This document shows, in pieces, positions 49,043 to 62,482 of a stretch of 64,000 nt of DNA (position 1 is the stretch's first letter; each line of letters begins with the position of its first letter). Origin of the DNA: Lepeophtheirus salmonis (lineage: Eukaryota; Arthropoda; Copepoda; Siphonostomatoida; Caligidae); the NCBI RefSeq assembly GCF_016086655.4, contig NC_052135.2, positions 19,868,363-19,932,362 on the forward strand, in the 5' to 3' direction. A model generated the notes under the pieces. It was not told where the DNA came from. It saw nothing but the letters and a program-made list of their open reading frames with translations, and ran no database searches. The position numbers were made by a program, and so were the translations under genes.

Positions 49043-49789
49043 TTTTCTTGGGTTTTTTTACGTCCAGCACTTCGTATTTTTAAAATTATATTCATAAACA
49101 ATTTATGATAATATAATGGAGAAAAATAATCTGAAACCAAAGAAAATCAAGTACAGGCAAGTATGGAAATGAATATAAATTTTATTGACTTTCAAAGAGT
49201 TTCATTATTTGGCCTCTTTTCTTATTTTCTTCTTCAATTCTTTTTATTTGAAGACTCATTCCTTCCCCCCTTAACTTTCAACCTCATTTATATTCATTCC
49301 ACGTAATACTTCTATAAATCCCGTTCGTATAAAAATTGCAAGTTTTTTCTTCTTCTCTCTCTTCTCGCCCTACAATGAATTTATTTATTTACATACATAC
49401 CTACGTATAAATGTTTACTGTAGATATACATAAATATTAGTTTAGGAAAGCATCGGTAGATAAATAAATAGAAACACTTTTTTTTTGTTTATTTTATTGG
49501 TGTAGCAAAGTCCAAACAACGATTTTTTTTAAATAATTAAATATTTGCTTAATCAATTCTCTGATGCAACACATTGTAGTTTTTTCACTTCATAATATTT
49601 GCTTATGTACATAGTTATTTGGGTCTCATATTCATCGGGAAATTGTTTTTGCGTGGGATCCCGGGAAATATCGTGATCCATTATTATATAATAAATACTA
49701 TGAAATTAAAGTATTTACTTTAAGAAGAAGAAAACAAAATTGAAGGTAGTGTTACCCAAATATTGTCATATTTATTTCTATCAGTATCA
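49043..49789. other. unassigned AT-rich DNA
   Basis: Nothing recognisable. Confidence 0.55.
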
Positions 49790-50010
49790 CTAATTCTGTA
49801 ACCTGATTCGAATCGTCACAAAAAAATTAAATAGTAAGTAATAAACGAGCTCATTTTTAAGTTTTTATAATTGTGAAATACACAACCCGGTCCACAGTAT
49901 AAAAGTAGTTTCCGCCGATTAGTAGAGTCAATGTAACTCTTTTTATAAAAATAAGCGACATCTAAAATGGCCAGAATTCTTCAAAAATACATATTATTAT
50001 TCCAATACAA
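49790..50010 (-). repeat. dispersed repeat, ACACAACCCGGTCCAC family copy 3
   Basis: Inverted relative to 15,640 and 37,195. AAACGAGCTCATTTTTAAG, GTGAAATACACAACCCGGTC and GTAGAGTCAATGTAACTC correspond to the blocks in those copies. Confidence 0.55.
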
Positions 50011-53000
50011 AATCTTTCTATCAATATGGAACAATTTACATATCTTTTGTACCTGACTCATAGATAATGTGATATTTTATTAAGTTGATTGCAAGTCCTT
50101 ACTTCTGTTTTCCAATCATCAAATTTTCATTATACGAGGTATGATTAAAAAAAAACCATATCGTAATTTCGAATTCAATTTGCATCCAATTTTCAAATAC
50201 ATTTTTTAAGTGGGCGTTAAATGTTTTATCTATCAAAACCATGGACATTTTTTGTTGTGCTCATTAATTTTCTACTTAAAAAAATGAAAAAAACAAAATC
50301 AATTTCTGTATAAAATTTTGAAATAATTATTTTCTTCAAAATTTAAGATATTATAAAATATAACAAATTTAGTCAAATACAAAATAGTTCTAAAGTTTTT
50401 ACAGAATATTCCTTCAAATTGTTTTTTTTCCTTTTTATGGTACAAAATCACAAAGCACGCCAAAAGACATTTTTACATTTCTATTTGTTAAAAACAATGT
50501 AAAATGCAAAAGATTTTCAAAGTTTAGTCGAAAATCGAATGGTAATTGAATTTTAAATAATAAAATAGCGGCTTCTTTTTTATCAGAGTAGTATTTCAAT
50601 ATATGGTGTTATTATATGTATGATCTATCAACAGAAAAAAGGAACTAATAACGTTTAATAAAGATTGTTGCTGTAGTATAATTTTATTTTTCGGAAGAAT
50701 TTGCTTCTTTATTCGACATAATTTATTTAACGAAGCATAACGTCATGACATTGACATTGAAAAGAGAAAAAATATGGCGATTATTTTGACTATTTACATG
50801 TGCACCCCCATAAAAAATGGGATCACTACAAAATGGAACATAAATTCTCATGGATGCATATTTTGAAATGGATCTGTTTAAAATTATATGGTGAATATTT
50901 TTCTATAACATAAGCTATGATAATCCTCATCACTGTGTATTATTACTAAGTTATAAGGGTCTAAGTAGGACTGTCATTTTTCCTACCTTTTCAAGATAAA
51001 AATAGAAATATATCGAGTTCAAAACATGATACAGAATCAATAAAAACCTTTTTTAACCATAAAAATACTTTTACATAAGTTTTATTAGTCTTATTTTTAA
51101 TTTGGTGATTGTTTTTAGGGTAAAAATGACTTTGAACGATAATAGTTCCGAATAACTATAATCAAGATATTTGAGAATTCAGAATGACTGAAGTAAAAAT
51201 TGGGATCCTTTATGGATTGTATGATGATAAATAAATTCGATTGTCGTCTTCGATTCGTTTTTACAAAATTTTCTCCTGTAATTGTTCCCTTGTGTAATTA
51301 TATACAAGATTTCTTGGTAATTTTTCAAAGTTATAAAACCCCAAGATATCCTAAGAAAACAGTATCTCTGGAAAGGACATACATATAATCTAAAGAGCAT
51401 ATTTGTGAAGATTAAAAATAAAGGTGCAGTTTATCATAATTTTTGAAAATTAAATGGATTATGAATAATGTTTTAGGTCACTGAATTTTACGATGGAGTA
51501 ATGATGACATTAAATAATTTAATAATGGTTGTATTTAATCTGTTTTAAGGGAGTGACTGAATGGATAAATACGCTAGTTTTCTAGTCAAGACAACCTTAT
51601 GTAAGAACAACACTTGTTTTTAGCAAAGGAATATAAAAACATAATTTTCTTTCTTATCTTAGTAGTCGTAACTTCATGAACATCACTTTAAAGAACCGAT
51701 AACGAGAAGAAACTAAAATCTTCAACAGTTAGTCTCAAAATACATATAAGTAATTTGCACTTCATTGGCTCGAGGAAAGGGGAAAAGTTAGTTGCACATA
51801 CTGCATACTCTTATTGGGTATGTAAAAATATACACTAAATTCTCATTCTTTCAATCGCTTTTAATAGTACAAGTATATTCGTGAGACAAAAATTGAAACA
51901 TTTAAGCGAAATTAAGAAGTGGCCCTTAGTTCTTAAACTTTTGTCTCTAATAGTAAATTTATCATTTATATTTTGGGACAAAAATTAAACGTGGAATGAT
52001 TTAAAATTTTACTACTGTGCACCAAATAAGGGTTCCTTATGTAAATCAAGGACTTTCATTAAAATAAGGATAGAATATTGAAACTACAACAAGTACTAAA
52101 CCAGTAAAGATATTGTTAGTGGAATAAAATTTATTTATCCAGAAAGACAAAGGTAATATTGTACATAACTTTATTATAAAACATTTTTTTTTCTTCCTAT
52201 TTTTCCAATATAGTTTAAAACTTTAGAAGTGAGGGCCACCATTAAATATAAATTTAACTCAAAAATGTTTTGCACTGCGAAGTTCTATTATGAAGGAGCA
52301 AAATCAAGTAGTTGTTGTTGTTTTTAGAGAGGGGGCGGTTATCGCTCATTTATTTTGTACTTCATGATTTTATTGTCTATTTACAAAAAAAGATTTTTTC
52401 CAAAATTTCACTATTCAAATTCCATTTTCAGACTTTTCAATCCATTTAAAATGGAAAAAATAACGGTTTTCCCCTAAATTGTCTGATTTTAATGGGCTTG
52501 AGTGTTCTGTATTTTAAAAATATGGTACCCCATTTTATCTTGTGACTTCGTTCAGCTCTCATTTTCAAAACATATTTACCGACCTATTAAATATTTTTTT
52601 TCGTATTCAATGCGAATACCTTTGAGATACAATTAGGTGCTAGAGAACATATTTTTTTTGCCGATGTCAAACTAACTATCCAATAAAAAAAGAAACAAAT
52701 GATGAATTAGCCAAGGAATATTCTATACATGGGATGTACACTCTTTCTTTATTTTTTTGACTAAATAATAGCTATATATATTTTTTTCAAGTAGTAGAAT
52801 ATTAACTAAATGAAAGAAATAATTGAAATAAAACAATCATATAATGACTGTGATAAGGAATTAATTGAATGTTTATCGACTATTATTTTTATAAAATTAA
52901 TTAAACAGATTCACAAAAAAAAAAAAAAATTCTTTAACCTTTTTAATCCCATAAGATATCTGAAAGTTTTTTTATGGATTTTTGAATTATTTAGGTTTCT

Positions 53001-53417
53001 TGTATCATATTAATATTATTCAAATTTATAAAAAAAAATTAAGTATATTTATCCTTTAATCAATTTCTGTAACATTTTAAACAGTTCATTAAGGGGTGTA
53101 ATTTTATTGAAATCTCCTAGCATAGCCAAATCAAGTGAGCCGTCTTGTTTTTAATTATTTAAGCAGTTTTAGTTCCCTAATACATCGTGTTTGTTTATTT
53201 TGCCTCAAGGGTTCTAAATTGGTTGCAATCAGTAGTTTTTTTTGCTTTTGAAATTTTAGCACCAAAAATAAATTCCGTATCATATATTTTATTAACTTTG
53301 TATTCCACCGCCTATATTTATTTAAACTAAATGTATATAAATATTATTCGTACAACATAAGATATTTCGCAGAAATAAATATAATATAAAATTTGATACA
53401 TTGAAAAAAAAAATCTT
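50011..53417. other. unassigned AT-rich DNA
   Basis: No gene recognised. TACGAGGTATGATTAAAAAA at 50,135 resembles a mariner terminal repeat, but no partner end was found. The overlapping frames at 51,179-51,400 on both strands lack motifs. Confidence 0.45.
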
Positions 53418-53745
53418 GACTTCTAGAGGGATATCAGTGTCCAAAAGAATTCCGGCTCGAAAAAATAATGACGTAAACATAAGAGCTAAATAATATTTTT
53501 AATATATATGCCTCAACATATAAATTCTCAAACATATAAATGATTGACTATGATTTTCCTTCACAAATAATGAAAAGAGTTTAATTGGAAAAACGACAAT
53601 ATTCAAAAGCATACAGAAAATTCAAATATCACTTATAATCAGAACTATAAAATATGAAATATAGTTTGATATCTCAGCTATCAAAAAAGAATTAAAAATA
53701 AGCGCTGTATGAATTTATGGGACACTGGTGTCCCTGGGTGCTAAA
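53418..53745. mobile_element. possible short TIR element (piggyBac-like ends)
   Basis: The right end, read inverted, is TTTAGCACCCAGGGACACCA then GTGTCCCATAAATTC. The left has CTAGAGGGATATCAGTGTCC then AAAAGAATTC. The two share AGGGA.A.CAGTGTCC. At 53,719-53,734 the motif is itself a GC-rich palindrome (GGGACACTGGTGTCCC). About 330 bp, non-coding. The ends resemble those of some piggyBac-type miniature elements, but a clean TTAA duplication is not visible. Confidence 0.3.
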
Positions 53746-54658
53746 GAGTAAAATATAACCCTTCGGAGGTTCAAAAAGAATGTGAAAAATAGGTAAACAT
53801 TGAATTAAGTCCTAGTTAATATCGAAGTGCAATTAAAAACCTGCTTCATTACCCATAGAGTATAGTATATTTTCCCTAAAATAGCTGAAAGAAGGATGAC
53901 AATGGTGTAAGGAAAGTCTGCAAGCCAAGGTGCGACAGCATGATGATCCTCACATTGTTTCAGAAAAGGGTTTATCAGGTCAAATATTGAAACCACTATC
54001 AGTAACCTAGCCAAAATGACGTAATTTGGGCCGTTTAAATGTCTCCAAGGCAAAGTCCTTACCAAAAATTATAAAAGTCAACCACTGTCACAATGGTTGA
54101 AACTATTTTAACAACAAATTAAGTTCAATGGAGGTAAACATTCATTTTTCTAGCAATAAGATGAACTATAGTAATGATTCTAGCCTCCACTATGACTTTA
54201 AGTGTGATTGAGAGTAATGATGGTGACATGGGGGTTCCATATCTTTCGCCGATGTCATGATATAAATTTAGATCAGTGTATATTGTTTATTGTTATATTT
54301 TTATACAACTTGCTTAACATGATTAATATACCTTCCACAATAATGCCGTGTTAAGTATCACCTTTTCTGAGGAAAAACTAAGTGGTATGAAGGATCGAGA
54401 CTGAGAAAAAATATGTTTGATTAGAGATTTTTTTGAAAAAGAAAACTTTAGTTCTATTTATTATTTTGAGAAAAAAAGTACTTTTTGCGAAAACCTTTGC
54501 TGCCATGGTGACAAAATCTATAAGTATATAAGTTATCATTTCGCCATCTGGAAACATTGTGTTTTTGTTTCCCTAATACCTCATAATATTGTTTGTATAT
54601 ATAATAAAAAATAGGTAAACAGATGCTCACATAAAATAATTTGTTTTTTGCCTTGAAA
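53746..54658. other. unassigned AT-rich DNA
   Basis: No gene recognised. The minus-strand 86-codon frame 53,805-54,065 has a hydrophobic stretch (PYTIVILLSAILG) but no recognisable family. Confidence 0.45.
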
Positions 54659-54660
54659 TA

Positions 54661-54735
54661 CAGTCAAACTTGTATTAATCAGTCAGTCAATTGTTACAAA
54701 TCGTGTTTGGTTAAATTATTAATTGGGTATTAATA
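54661..54735 (+). mobile_element. miniature TA-flanked element, partial
   Basis: CAGTCAAACTTGTATTAATC after TA (54,659-54,660) matches the ends at 14,616 and 14,938. The far end is degenerate. Confidence 0.45.
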
Positions 54736-57700
54736 ATGTGAAAAAAAACCAGATATACTAGTATAAGTAAATTTATATATGCGGCTCGTCAAACCAAAAC
54801 CAAACTAAAATGACTTTTCTCAAAATTAAATGTGGATTATATTTGTATTCTTCTATGAATTCATTTATATCAGCAAATTATTCTAAATTTCATTAAGACT
54901 ACAATTTTTGTAAGCTTACTTGAACTTCCCTAAATTATTTTTTGATAAAATTTTACTTTACTAGAACAGGAATATTTATACAACCTCGAAAAATTCGCGT
55001 TATGAACCATCAAATTTCTAGTATCTCTCAAAAGCACAGTAAGAAAATAACTATACTCCGCTTGAAGTTATTTTTTATTATTAACAGAAGATAAATTGAA
55101 CTAAAGAAGAGAACCCAATATTTAAACAAATTAAAACGACTTAAACATTACATGTATGTAGAATTAGCATCATAAAAAGCCGTGGAATCAATTCTTGTTA
55201 AAACTTATTCTTTAAATGTAACTTTTTCCACAAGATAATTAAATTATAATAGTGATATTTTGCAAATATTTATTTGGGAGCCCTGCTATTTAGGATTATA
55301 TTTTAGCACTAATTTGGAAGATTTTTTTTTTGCATCAGTCACTCTTAATTTTTTATCTGAGAAGTTGGGATAGAAAGAGCAGAGAAAAATAAATAAAATT
55401 CAAAGTGAGAGTAGTCCATGAGTCAAGGTCTACTCTCAATGACTTATCACAATATGAAGGAAAAAAGAAGATCCACTAGAGATGCACTTGTTTAAACTGA
55501 GTGACCAAATTCAATTTTTTATCAAGTATTTAATGTGATAATGACTTAAACATGAAATTGCGCGGCTTTATATTAATAAAATTCATAGAAAAAATACGTT
55601 ATCAAAAACTATAAACTTTTTACAACATTATTATTTAACCAGAATAAAAATATATTTCAGGCTTATATGTAATTTTTTATCCATGAAAATTATCATATTA
55701 ATTTCTTATTAAATAAAAATAGCTAGAAAAGAAAAGGAAGTTGTCTGGTTGTTTTTTTTTATTTCAGGATCTTTTTATGTTGCTTTTACATATTTGTGAA
55801 AATACTCAAAAACTCAAAAGGTAAGTTTAGTCATTGTTATCCTAGCACAAATTTAACTTGATGAAAATTCAGAAAGTCTACCTTGAAAATTTTGACTCGA
55901 GTACAACAATGTTATGTATTATTTTTGGGTTTAAAAATAAAAAAAAATACATATTGTATAGGTTTAAAATCTACATACCTAATGGGTTACCCTTACTCAT
56001 CCTCTCAATCTCACAAGCCCATTCGCCTACCATACTATAATTCTTTGCACAGTGAAATATCGATTGTTCCATGTAAAAATTAGAAAAATATATCAAAATT
56101 TATGGATATATCTTTTAAGGTAAAAAAAATCAACCTTCAAGGCCGCCATACTTTTTCACGGCATAAAGCAGAAAATTGCAAAGCAGTTTTTATTTTTTCA
56201 GTTCAATATCCATCCTCTATTTTTGTTGCACAACTGTTCATGAGATAATCTAAAATCCAAAATGATTTTTTTATCAAATTTGTCTTCACAAAGAACCGTA
56301 TTTATTCGCAGATCGTACATTTAATTATTAAGAATTGCAATGAGACAATTGGGTATCACATCATATTTTCTATTTCGAAACCAGAGATACAGTAAGTATA
56401 AAGTTGAAATTCAATTATATCAACCTGCTAATAATAATTGGTAATTGTCCAAATAACTCGAAAGAGTCGAGATCCTCCTACTCCAATAATATCTCATTTG
56501 CATTTTTTCGCTAAGTTGAAGTTATTTCCTTAGATGTCGTAATGTGAGTACTTACATATTAAGATATGATCTTATTATGGTTTCATCCTGTGTCCAAGGA
56601 TCGACTCCAAGTCCTTCATCCCTTGATATTCCATTGGAGACAGAACTACAAATTCTTCCTCATAATAAAACCTTCAATCTACTTTCAAGATTCTTAAAAT
56701 TGGTAATTGTTCAAGATTGCAATCATTGAATATCATATTTTCGCTTAAATTGGTTCCTATTTTGAGATAAAAAGAGAAAATATGACGTATAGGCAAAATT
56801 GTTCTCCATTCCCGAAATTACTAAGCATCTTATTTTTTTATATATTGGATTAAAAAGAGTAAAAGTAAATTTGAAGACGAATGATCCGTATATAATATTG
56901 ATATAAAAATGTACACATATGTCGATACAATTATTTAAATTAAAATGTATTAAAGCTATTTTAAATAACAGTATAATTATAGCATAATAATAAACAACTT
57001 CAAATTAAATTGAACTTTTAAAAAATAATTGAAGTCAGTGGGTCCCAAAAGATAATATCTTGTATTTTCTTTTCTCTTTATTTTGTTTTTTTCAAGAAAA
57101 CTAGATTTATCAACATGAATAGTAATTATAGTGCTTTTTTATGAGAACCTTATTGTACATAGCTATCAAATTGAATTAAATTAATTAAGGTTTATCTGTG
57201 CTACTATGTATGAATGAAAAATTGACAGTAAACAAACGTTGATTGGTTGATTTCAAATTAGCTCTTGTTAAGCTGTGTGGAATTATAAAAAATTGAATAG
57301 TAATTAATCTATAGTTTGGAAGAATTAGCTGAACATAAACTGGTTATAGTATTTTTTCTAGTTATTTTTTAAGAAAAAGTTGCAATATACAGTAAAGGTA
57401 AATTCGTGTAATATAAAACGTAGTGAATATTGATTCATGATGGCGTCATTAAATAATATCTATGATTACGCTGTTTGGCTAAGATGGTTCTACAAGCCAG
57501 CTTAAACATCTGAATCAGACTTATCCTTAAAATTTCAGACGAGATCGGACGCATCATTTTTCGAGTCAACATATTTGTACATACCATGCATGTAAAAAAA
57601 TGATTTAAATTGCCGAAAAACTTTGGAAATCTGTTAAATATATGGTTATTGATGTCTATATAAGCCTATTTTTAGAGTTTAAAGTAAATTTATTGGGCCA

Positions 57701-58475
57701 TTTTGGAGACAATCTATTTTAAAGTTTAATTTTTCGTCTAAGTTACAATACATCGAATACAATTATTGCAAAATTGAAAATGTAGTACTGCATTACAAAA
57801 TTATCTTAAAATTTAAGAAATAAAGTTTTGCAATGTTAAGCTTAATTGAGTTTCTTAATGTATTTTTTAGGTAAAATTAGATACTTTAGTTAAAAAATAT
57901 TTTTTTTTTTTAAATGTACAATTAAGTCAAACATACTTTTTAAAAAGTTTTGTAAAACAAACCATAATCTGTCATAAATATTTTTTGTTGCTATTCATCA
58001 AAAATTGTTATTTAGGACGTTCCCCAATTCATTTTGTATTTTTTTAAATGTGTATATTTTTCAAATAGACACTTTTCTTAACCAATATAGACAAAATTGA
58101 TCTACTTATTTTATTAAATGATGGATAAAGATCAAAATAACACAGTATTTAACAGAAAATACAAAATTTGATTTATAGAACCTATAGTTTTTTTTCGAGT
58201 AGTAGTTTAGAAGTGCCAGTCAAGTTGTTCCAAGAATCAAATGTCATACAATAATTGATAATAATGGTTTAAATAATTAAAAAAATCCACAAAATATGTA
58301 TAAATAAAGTTTTAATTGACATATAGAACCTCCAAAATATGTTCAATTGTCCTGAAATTTGGTTTGGAAATATATTTTAACTATTGATATATTGTGGAAG
58401 TATTAAATTTTTATGAAAATGATCTGCGGATCACAAATATTACTATTCGAAATCCGATGTTGCACCTCAGGTACA
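54736..58475. other. unassigned AT-rich DNA
   Basis: No gene recognised. Short frames at 55,858-56,083 and 56,544-56,729 have no motif. Confidence 0.5.
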
Positions 58476-58689
58476 TATTACGTCAATTTTTGGTGGAGCA
58501 TAGGGCAAAGTAGAACTATCCCTCATTACCCTATCGACAATGCCCATACCGTTTTTCATGGAGTATTTAAGGAAGAGGTCGAGTTCTTTAAGGCAATTGG
58601 GCAGAGATCCAATGAGGAAAGGATTGTTTCTTTGCCCTATCACCTGATGGGCTAATTTGTACTCTGCCTTATCATTTGATTTACTTACA

Positions 58690-58975
58690 AAATCAAAGAC
58701 TGGATAGAAAATTAAATATGAAGGTCTGATTGAGAAAAAATCAAAGGGTGGATAGAAAATTAAATAAAGATCTATGTCAGGCAATTGTGGGAAAAAGTAC
58801 TTATTCTGCAAGTCCGAGTCGAGTCTCCAGTCTTGAATATTTTTATCGAGTCCGGAGAAAATAAAATTTACTTTTTAAGAGAACCTGAAGTTATATCCAG
58901 TCAAATAATTGAAAGGACTTTCGAGTCCAAGTCGAGTCATGAGTCTTAACTTTTGAGTCCAAGTCAAGATTTCAG
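58690..58975 (+). repeat. local tandem repeats inside the TIR element
   Basis: Two copies of a 48-bp unit (AAATCAAAGACTGGATAGAA and AAATCAAAGGGTGGATAGAA, each then AATTAAATA) lie at 58,690-58,785. A cluster of GAGTCCAAGTCGAGTC variants follows at 58,812-58,975. Confidence 0.6.
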
Positions 58976-59991
58976 TTTTTTATTGTGTGATCATGTCATG
59001 TTAGAAGTCTAGAAAATAGATAATCGTGTCAAAGTATCCACATTTGGTTTGAGTTGTATAGTATTAAAAAATGCTTTAGACTTTGAAAAATGAGCTAAAC
59101 TGGGTGCTAAGAATCAAACTAAATTTGATTTCGGAATATTTCAACTTGAATTTTCTGGTTTTTCATTTAGTTGAAGGGGATGGATGCCTTGGAGTAACTT
59201 GAGATTCCATTCTGATGTTTCAGAGGTTGTTATTTGCCTGTATATATTTTAAACTACAATATCGAAAGTAATCAATACACTTATTTTCGGACAACATACG
59301 TCTTTGAATAAAAAAATAGAATAATTTATTTTGTACAATGAACAAAAATTAAACTATTTTATATTTTCCTAGATATTTAAATCATAATATAATTTATAGT
59401 TGTAATTGTTGTAATTTTTGGATGATAAAATAAATAACACCAGTAATAGTCAAATATTATAGTAAATATTTGTTTTTAAAAAGGATTACTATTATTTAGA
59501 TCTTCATTGTTACTCTCAATCTTTGGTTCAAAAATATTCTTATCAATTTTGAATCAAATATTTGAAGAATGGATAATTTGGAGAATCTAGATATCATCAT
59601 ATATGTATTAAATATTCCCCTTCTATGAAGAAAAATAAAATCGTAAAATTGATAAGAAGTTTGAGTCAAGAGTAAGAAGTTCAAAATTGCCTAAAAATTT
59701 AAAATAAATGATTATAACATCGGTAGTTGCTTCCATTGCACTAGAGATAAGATGTCTCTGATAAACATAGTATCTATATCTCTATAAATTGTATGAAAAG
59801 AAATTCTTGATTGATGTTGTGTCTGTTGTCGTTCCCTTTATTTACCTATAAAGTAATTATTATTCTACTTAATTATCTTGACTATCGTAGGAAGAAATGT
59901 TTGGTAACTTTATTAAAACCTTTTCAAAATTACTGTCATACATAGAACACTATTTAACTTGATAATTCGTCATTACGTATCTAAGATACAT

Positions 59992-60389
59992 TTATGAATG
60001 AATTATATTTCTATTTTCTTGAAAGATCTTGATCCAAAACGATATCGGCTCTTCCATTTTATTCGTAATTGAGTCCTTGGTGGGTGAAGATACAGATTCT
60101 GAGGGTTGAACTTCTTTGACATTGCCATCTAAACGAGGATAAGAGCCTAACAAAACTCTTTCCGAATAAACAGGAAAACTGAGACAAAGAGACAAATCAG
60201 TGAATTTCTCTTTGCAAACGAACGTTTCTTATAAATACATGTGGCGGATTCCCAAATATAAAGTCGTTTGGTAGAATAATTAATGGAATCACTACCCATA
60301 ATCTGATTAACCCTAAGAGTTTTCTTAGCCACGTAGGAATCACGAGTCAAGGAGTAAAGAGCAGCTGATATTTTTCTAACAGAGTACAT
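59992..60389 (-). pseudogene. unrecognised coding-like frames within the TIR element
   Basis: Two overlapping minus-strand frames: 60,389-60,147 (80 codons; TRDSYVAKKTLRVNQIMGSD) and 60,195-59,992 (67 codons; LDGNVKEVQPSESVSSPTKD, later KMEEPISFWIKIFQENRN). They join with a frame change near 60,150-60,195, as if one protein were interrupted by a frameshift. I recognise no transposase or host domain. Confidence 0.25.
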
Positions 60390-61067
60390 GATAAGTTGAA
60401 GTAGAGCACCGCTTTCGACTTGACATTTTTCCTTGACTAAGATTTAAAATCTAGAAAGAGGAACAAACTGTTCGTAAAGGATCAAATATTGAAAAAAATC
60501 CATTCTATTGATACCTCACTGTATCTCTTCCGGAGACATAGTCAGTCAGAGGCACGGATATGACTCCCTTAACACTGCCTTCTCCTTCAAGTTAATGAGC
60601 ATCTGCACAGTGAACGATCCTTCCATTAGAGGAGATGATATTTATCGAGTGAGTTCTAAAGAGGGGATATCCCCTGGAATATGAAGTTGAAGAGAGGATC
60701 TGAAGGAGTGTAGATTGGATATCCGAATGGGAAAATGTGATTTACTAGGAAATGGGAAGGATGAATCGATGTGGATCTATACGTCCGAATGCTTCGTACG
60801 AAAGATAAATCCAAATCACTGTGAATGAATTTGTGTTTTCACACAGTTCCGACATTTTTCTTCTCTTCTCTCACCTCCCTTCCTCTGCTGAGTAATTTGT
60901 ATTTCGTACAAAAAAGGATAAAGAGATTTTGTGAATAAATAGGACAAAGATTGACAGCATCCTCAGTCTTACTGGGTGAGTGACGCACAAAAGGGGTGCA
61001 ATCGGACAAAGGGATAGAGTTTATCCAACTAAAAAAATTGAAAAGAGAAATAGGGCAATAGAGATCC

Positions 61068-61105
61068 GGCAAAGTAGAACTATGATTTCATAGTTTTACT
61101 TTGCC
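61068..61105. repeat. subterminal hairpin in the right end of the TIR element
   Basis: GGCAAAGTAGAACTATGA, a short TTT loop, then TCATAGTTTTACTTTGCC form an 18/17-bp imperfect inverted repeat. The outer part duplicates the TIR motif in reverse, so the right end carries the motif twice, head to head. Confidence 0.7.
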
Positions 61106-61133
61106 CGATGCTCCACCAAAAATTGAGCTATTA

Positions 61134-62460
61134 TGTTATTTTAAAAATGGTAAGTCATAAGTTATATTTTCATTAATGTATTGTTCCTCTACCATGGTCA
61201 AAGCACGAGTCTTTTAATAAGAGTGAAAACATGTTCATGGTAGGATATACACAGTATAAAAATAGTTATATAAATGAATAACACATGTGGACATTCAAAA
61301 TGTACATACATACATATGTATAAGGCTCAAGAACGAAATATATGTATCATTAATGCTATGCAATTACCAAAGTTTTCCCATTATTTATGAATACTGCACA
61401 AAATTATTATTGAAAGAATTAGAGGCTGCAAAAAAGAGCACTTCAAAATATATGTAGGCAGGCATGTTCTTACAGGATATCGTTTTCTCATAAAAATAAA
61501 GAAACTTTTGGAAGCAAATTATGTACACGAACGAAGGGAGAGGGGGATAAGAAAGAACAAAGAAGAAAATGTCTTTTATAAATGAGCCTTTAAAATTAAT
61601 CATTAAAATTATAATTTAATAAATATTGAATTACATTAAGGAAATGAGACATAATTGTATATATGTGGCCCATCAACATAAAAGTAAGATATAATTATTT
61701 TTCTCAAAATTAAGTGTCATTTGGAGGGGCAGAAAGTACCACTTCAAGAAGCTAAAATTCATCATCACAATAAATAATGATGAACTGATAGATTTTATTT
61801 AAAAGTCTGTGTTAGGGCCAATATAAATTTATCAAATTAAATAAGAGGTTAAAACAAAACCAAAAGTTCTTGGATATATTAATTCATCCCAAAAAATTGA
61901 ATAAAAGCCCTATGACTGAGTAAAATATGTAAAATGTCTATAAAATATCGTCCTATATGTATATTTAAAATAAAAAAAAACAGTTTGAGTTTTTCTACTT
62001 TTTTTTAATTTTTGTTGAAGATTTTTTTTATGTTGAGATACTACAAATATAAATTCAAGCCTTCAAAAAGTGTTTAGTGATAAGAAACTTCAAATGTCAC
62101 CGCTTAGTACAGATGACCTCTTTAACTACTAGAAAACTGTATTGGTTCTCTAAAAAGTTATATTACTAAGAATCATACGTATACAAAGATAAAATGGGGG
62201 AAGTAGACAATTTTATACTTATTAGTGTTGAAATGGATATTTTTTCCCCAATTGATATATTTAACGCCTCTTATAAATTAAATTCTCGTTTTTATCAATA
62301 CCACTTATTGTAAACAGATTGTTTTTTTAGAGCAATTGGTTCCAATTATTTGGGAATCATTTGTACAGTATATGTTCAAGAAAAAAAATTAACGAGTAGA
62401 TCTTCACTCAATATGTATTCAATATCGTATAACATATAATTAGCTGTCCATTCCGAAGGA
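61134..62460. other. unassigned AT-rich DNA
   Basis: Nothing recognisable. Confidence 0.55.
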
Positions 62461-62482
62461 AAACCTTGTCCTAGTTGCCACC

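Larger units (their letters stand above)
58481..61128. mobile_element. 2.65 kb TIR element of unassigned superfamily
   Basis: The left end CGTCAATTTTTGGTGGAGCA (then TAGGGCAAAGTAGAACTAT) pairs with the right end read inverted, GCTCAATTTTTGGTGGAGCA (then TCGGGCAAAGTAAAACTAT), at 35 of 39 positions. TATTA lies immediately outside both ends (58,476-58,480 and 61,129-61,133), giving a 5-bp duplication, or just TA if only the inner two bases count. The interior has more GGGCAAA/TTTGCCC motifs near both ends. No transposase domain was recognised. Minus-strand frames at 59,992-60,389 and 60,839-61,072 are protein-like but unidentified. Probably a non-autonomous or decayed DNA transposon. Confidence 0.7.

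Noticed and set aside
53805..54065. 86-codon minus-strand frame with a hydrophobic stretch
   Set aside because: One hydrophobic run is common in AT-rich chance frames, and nothing else supports a membrane protein.
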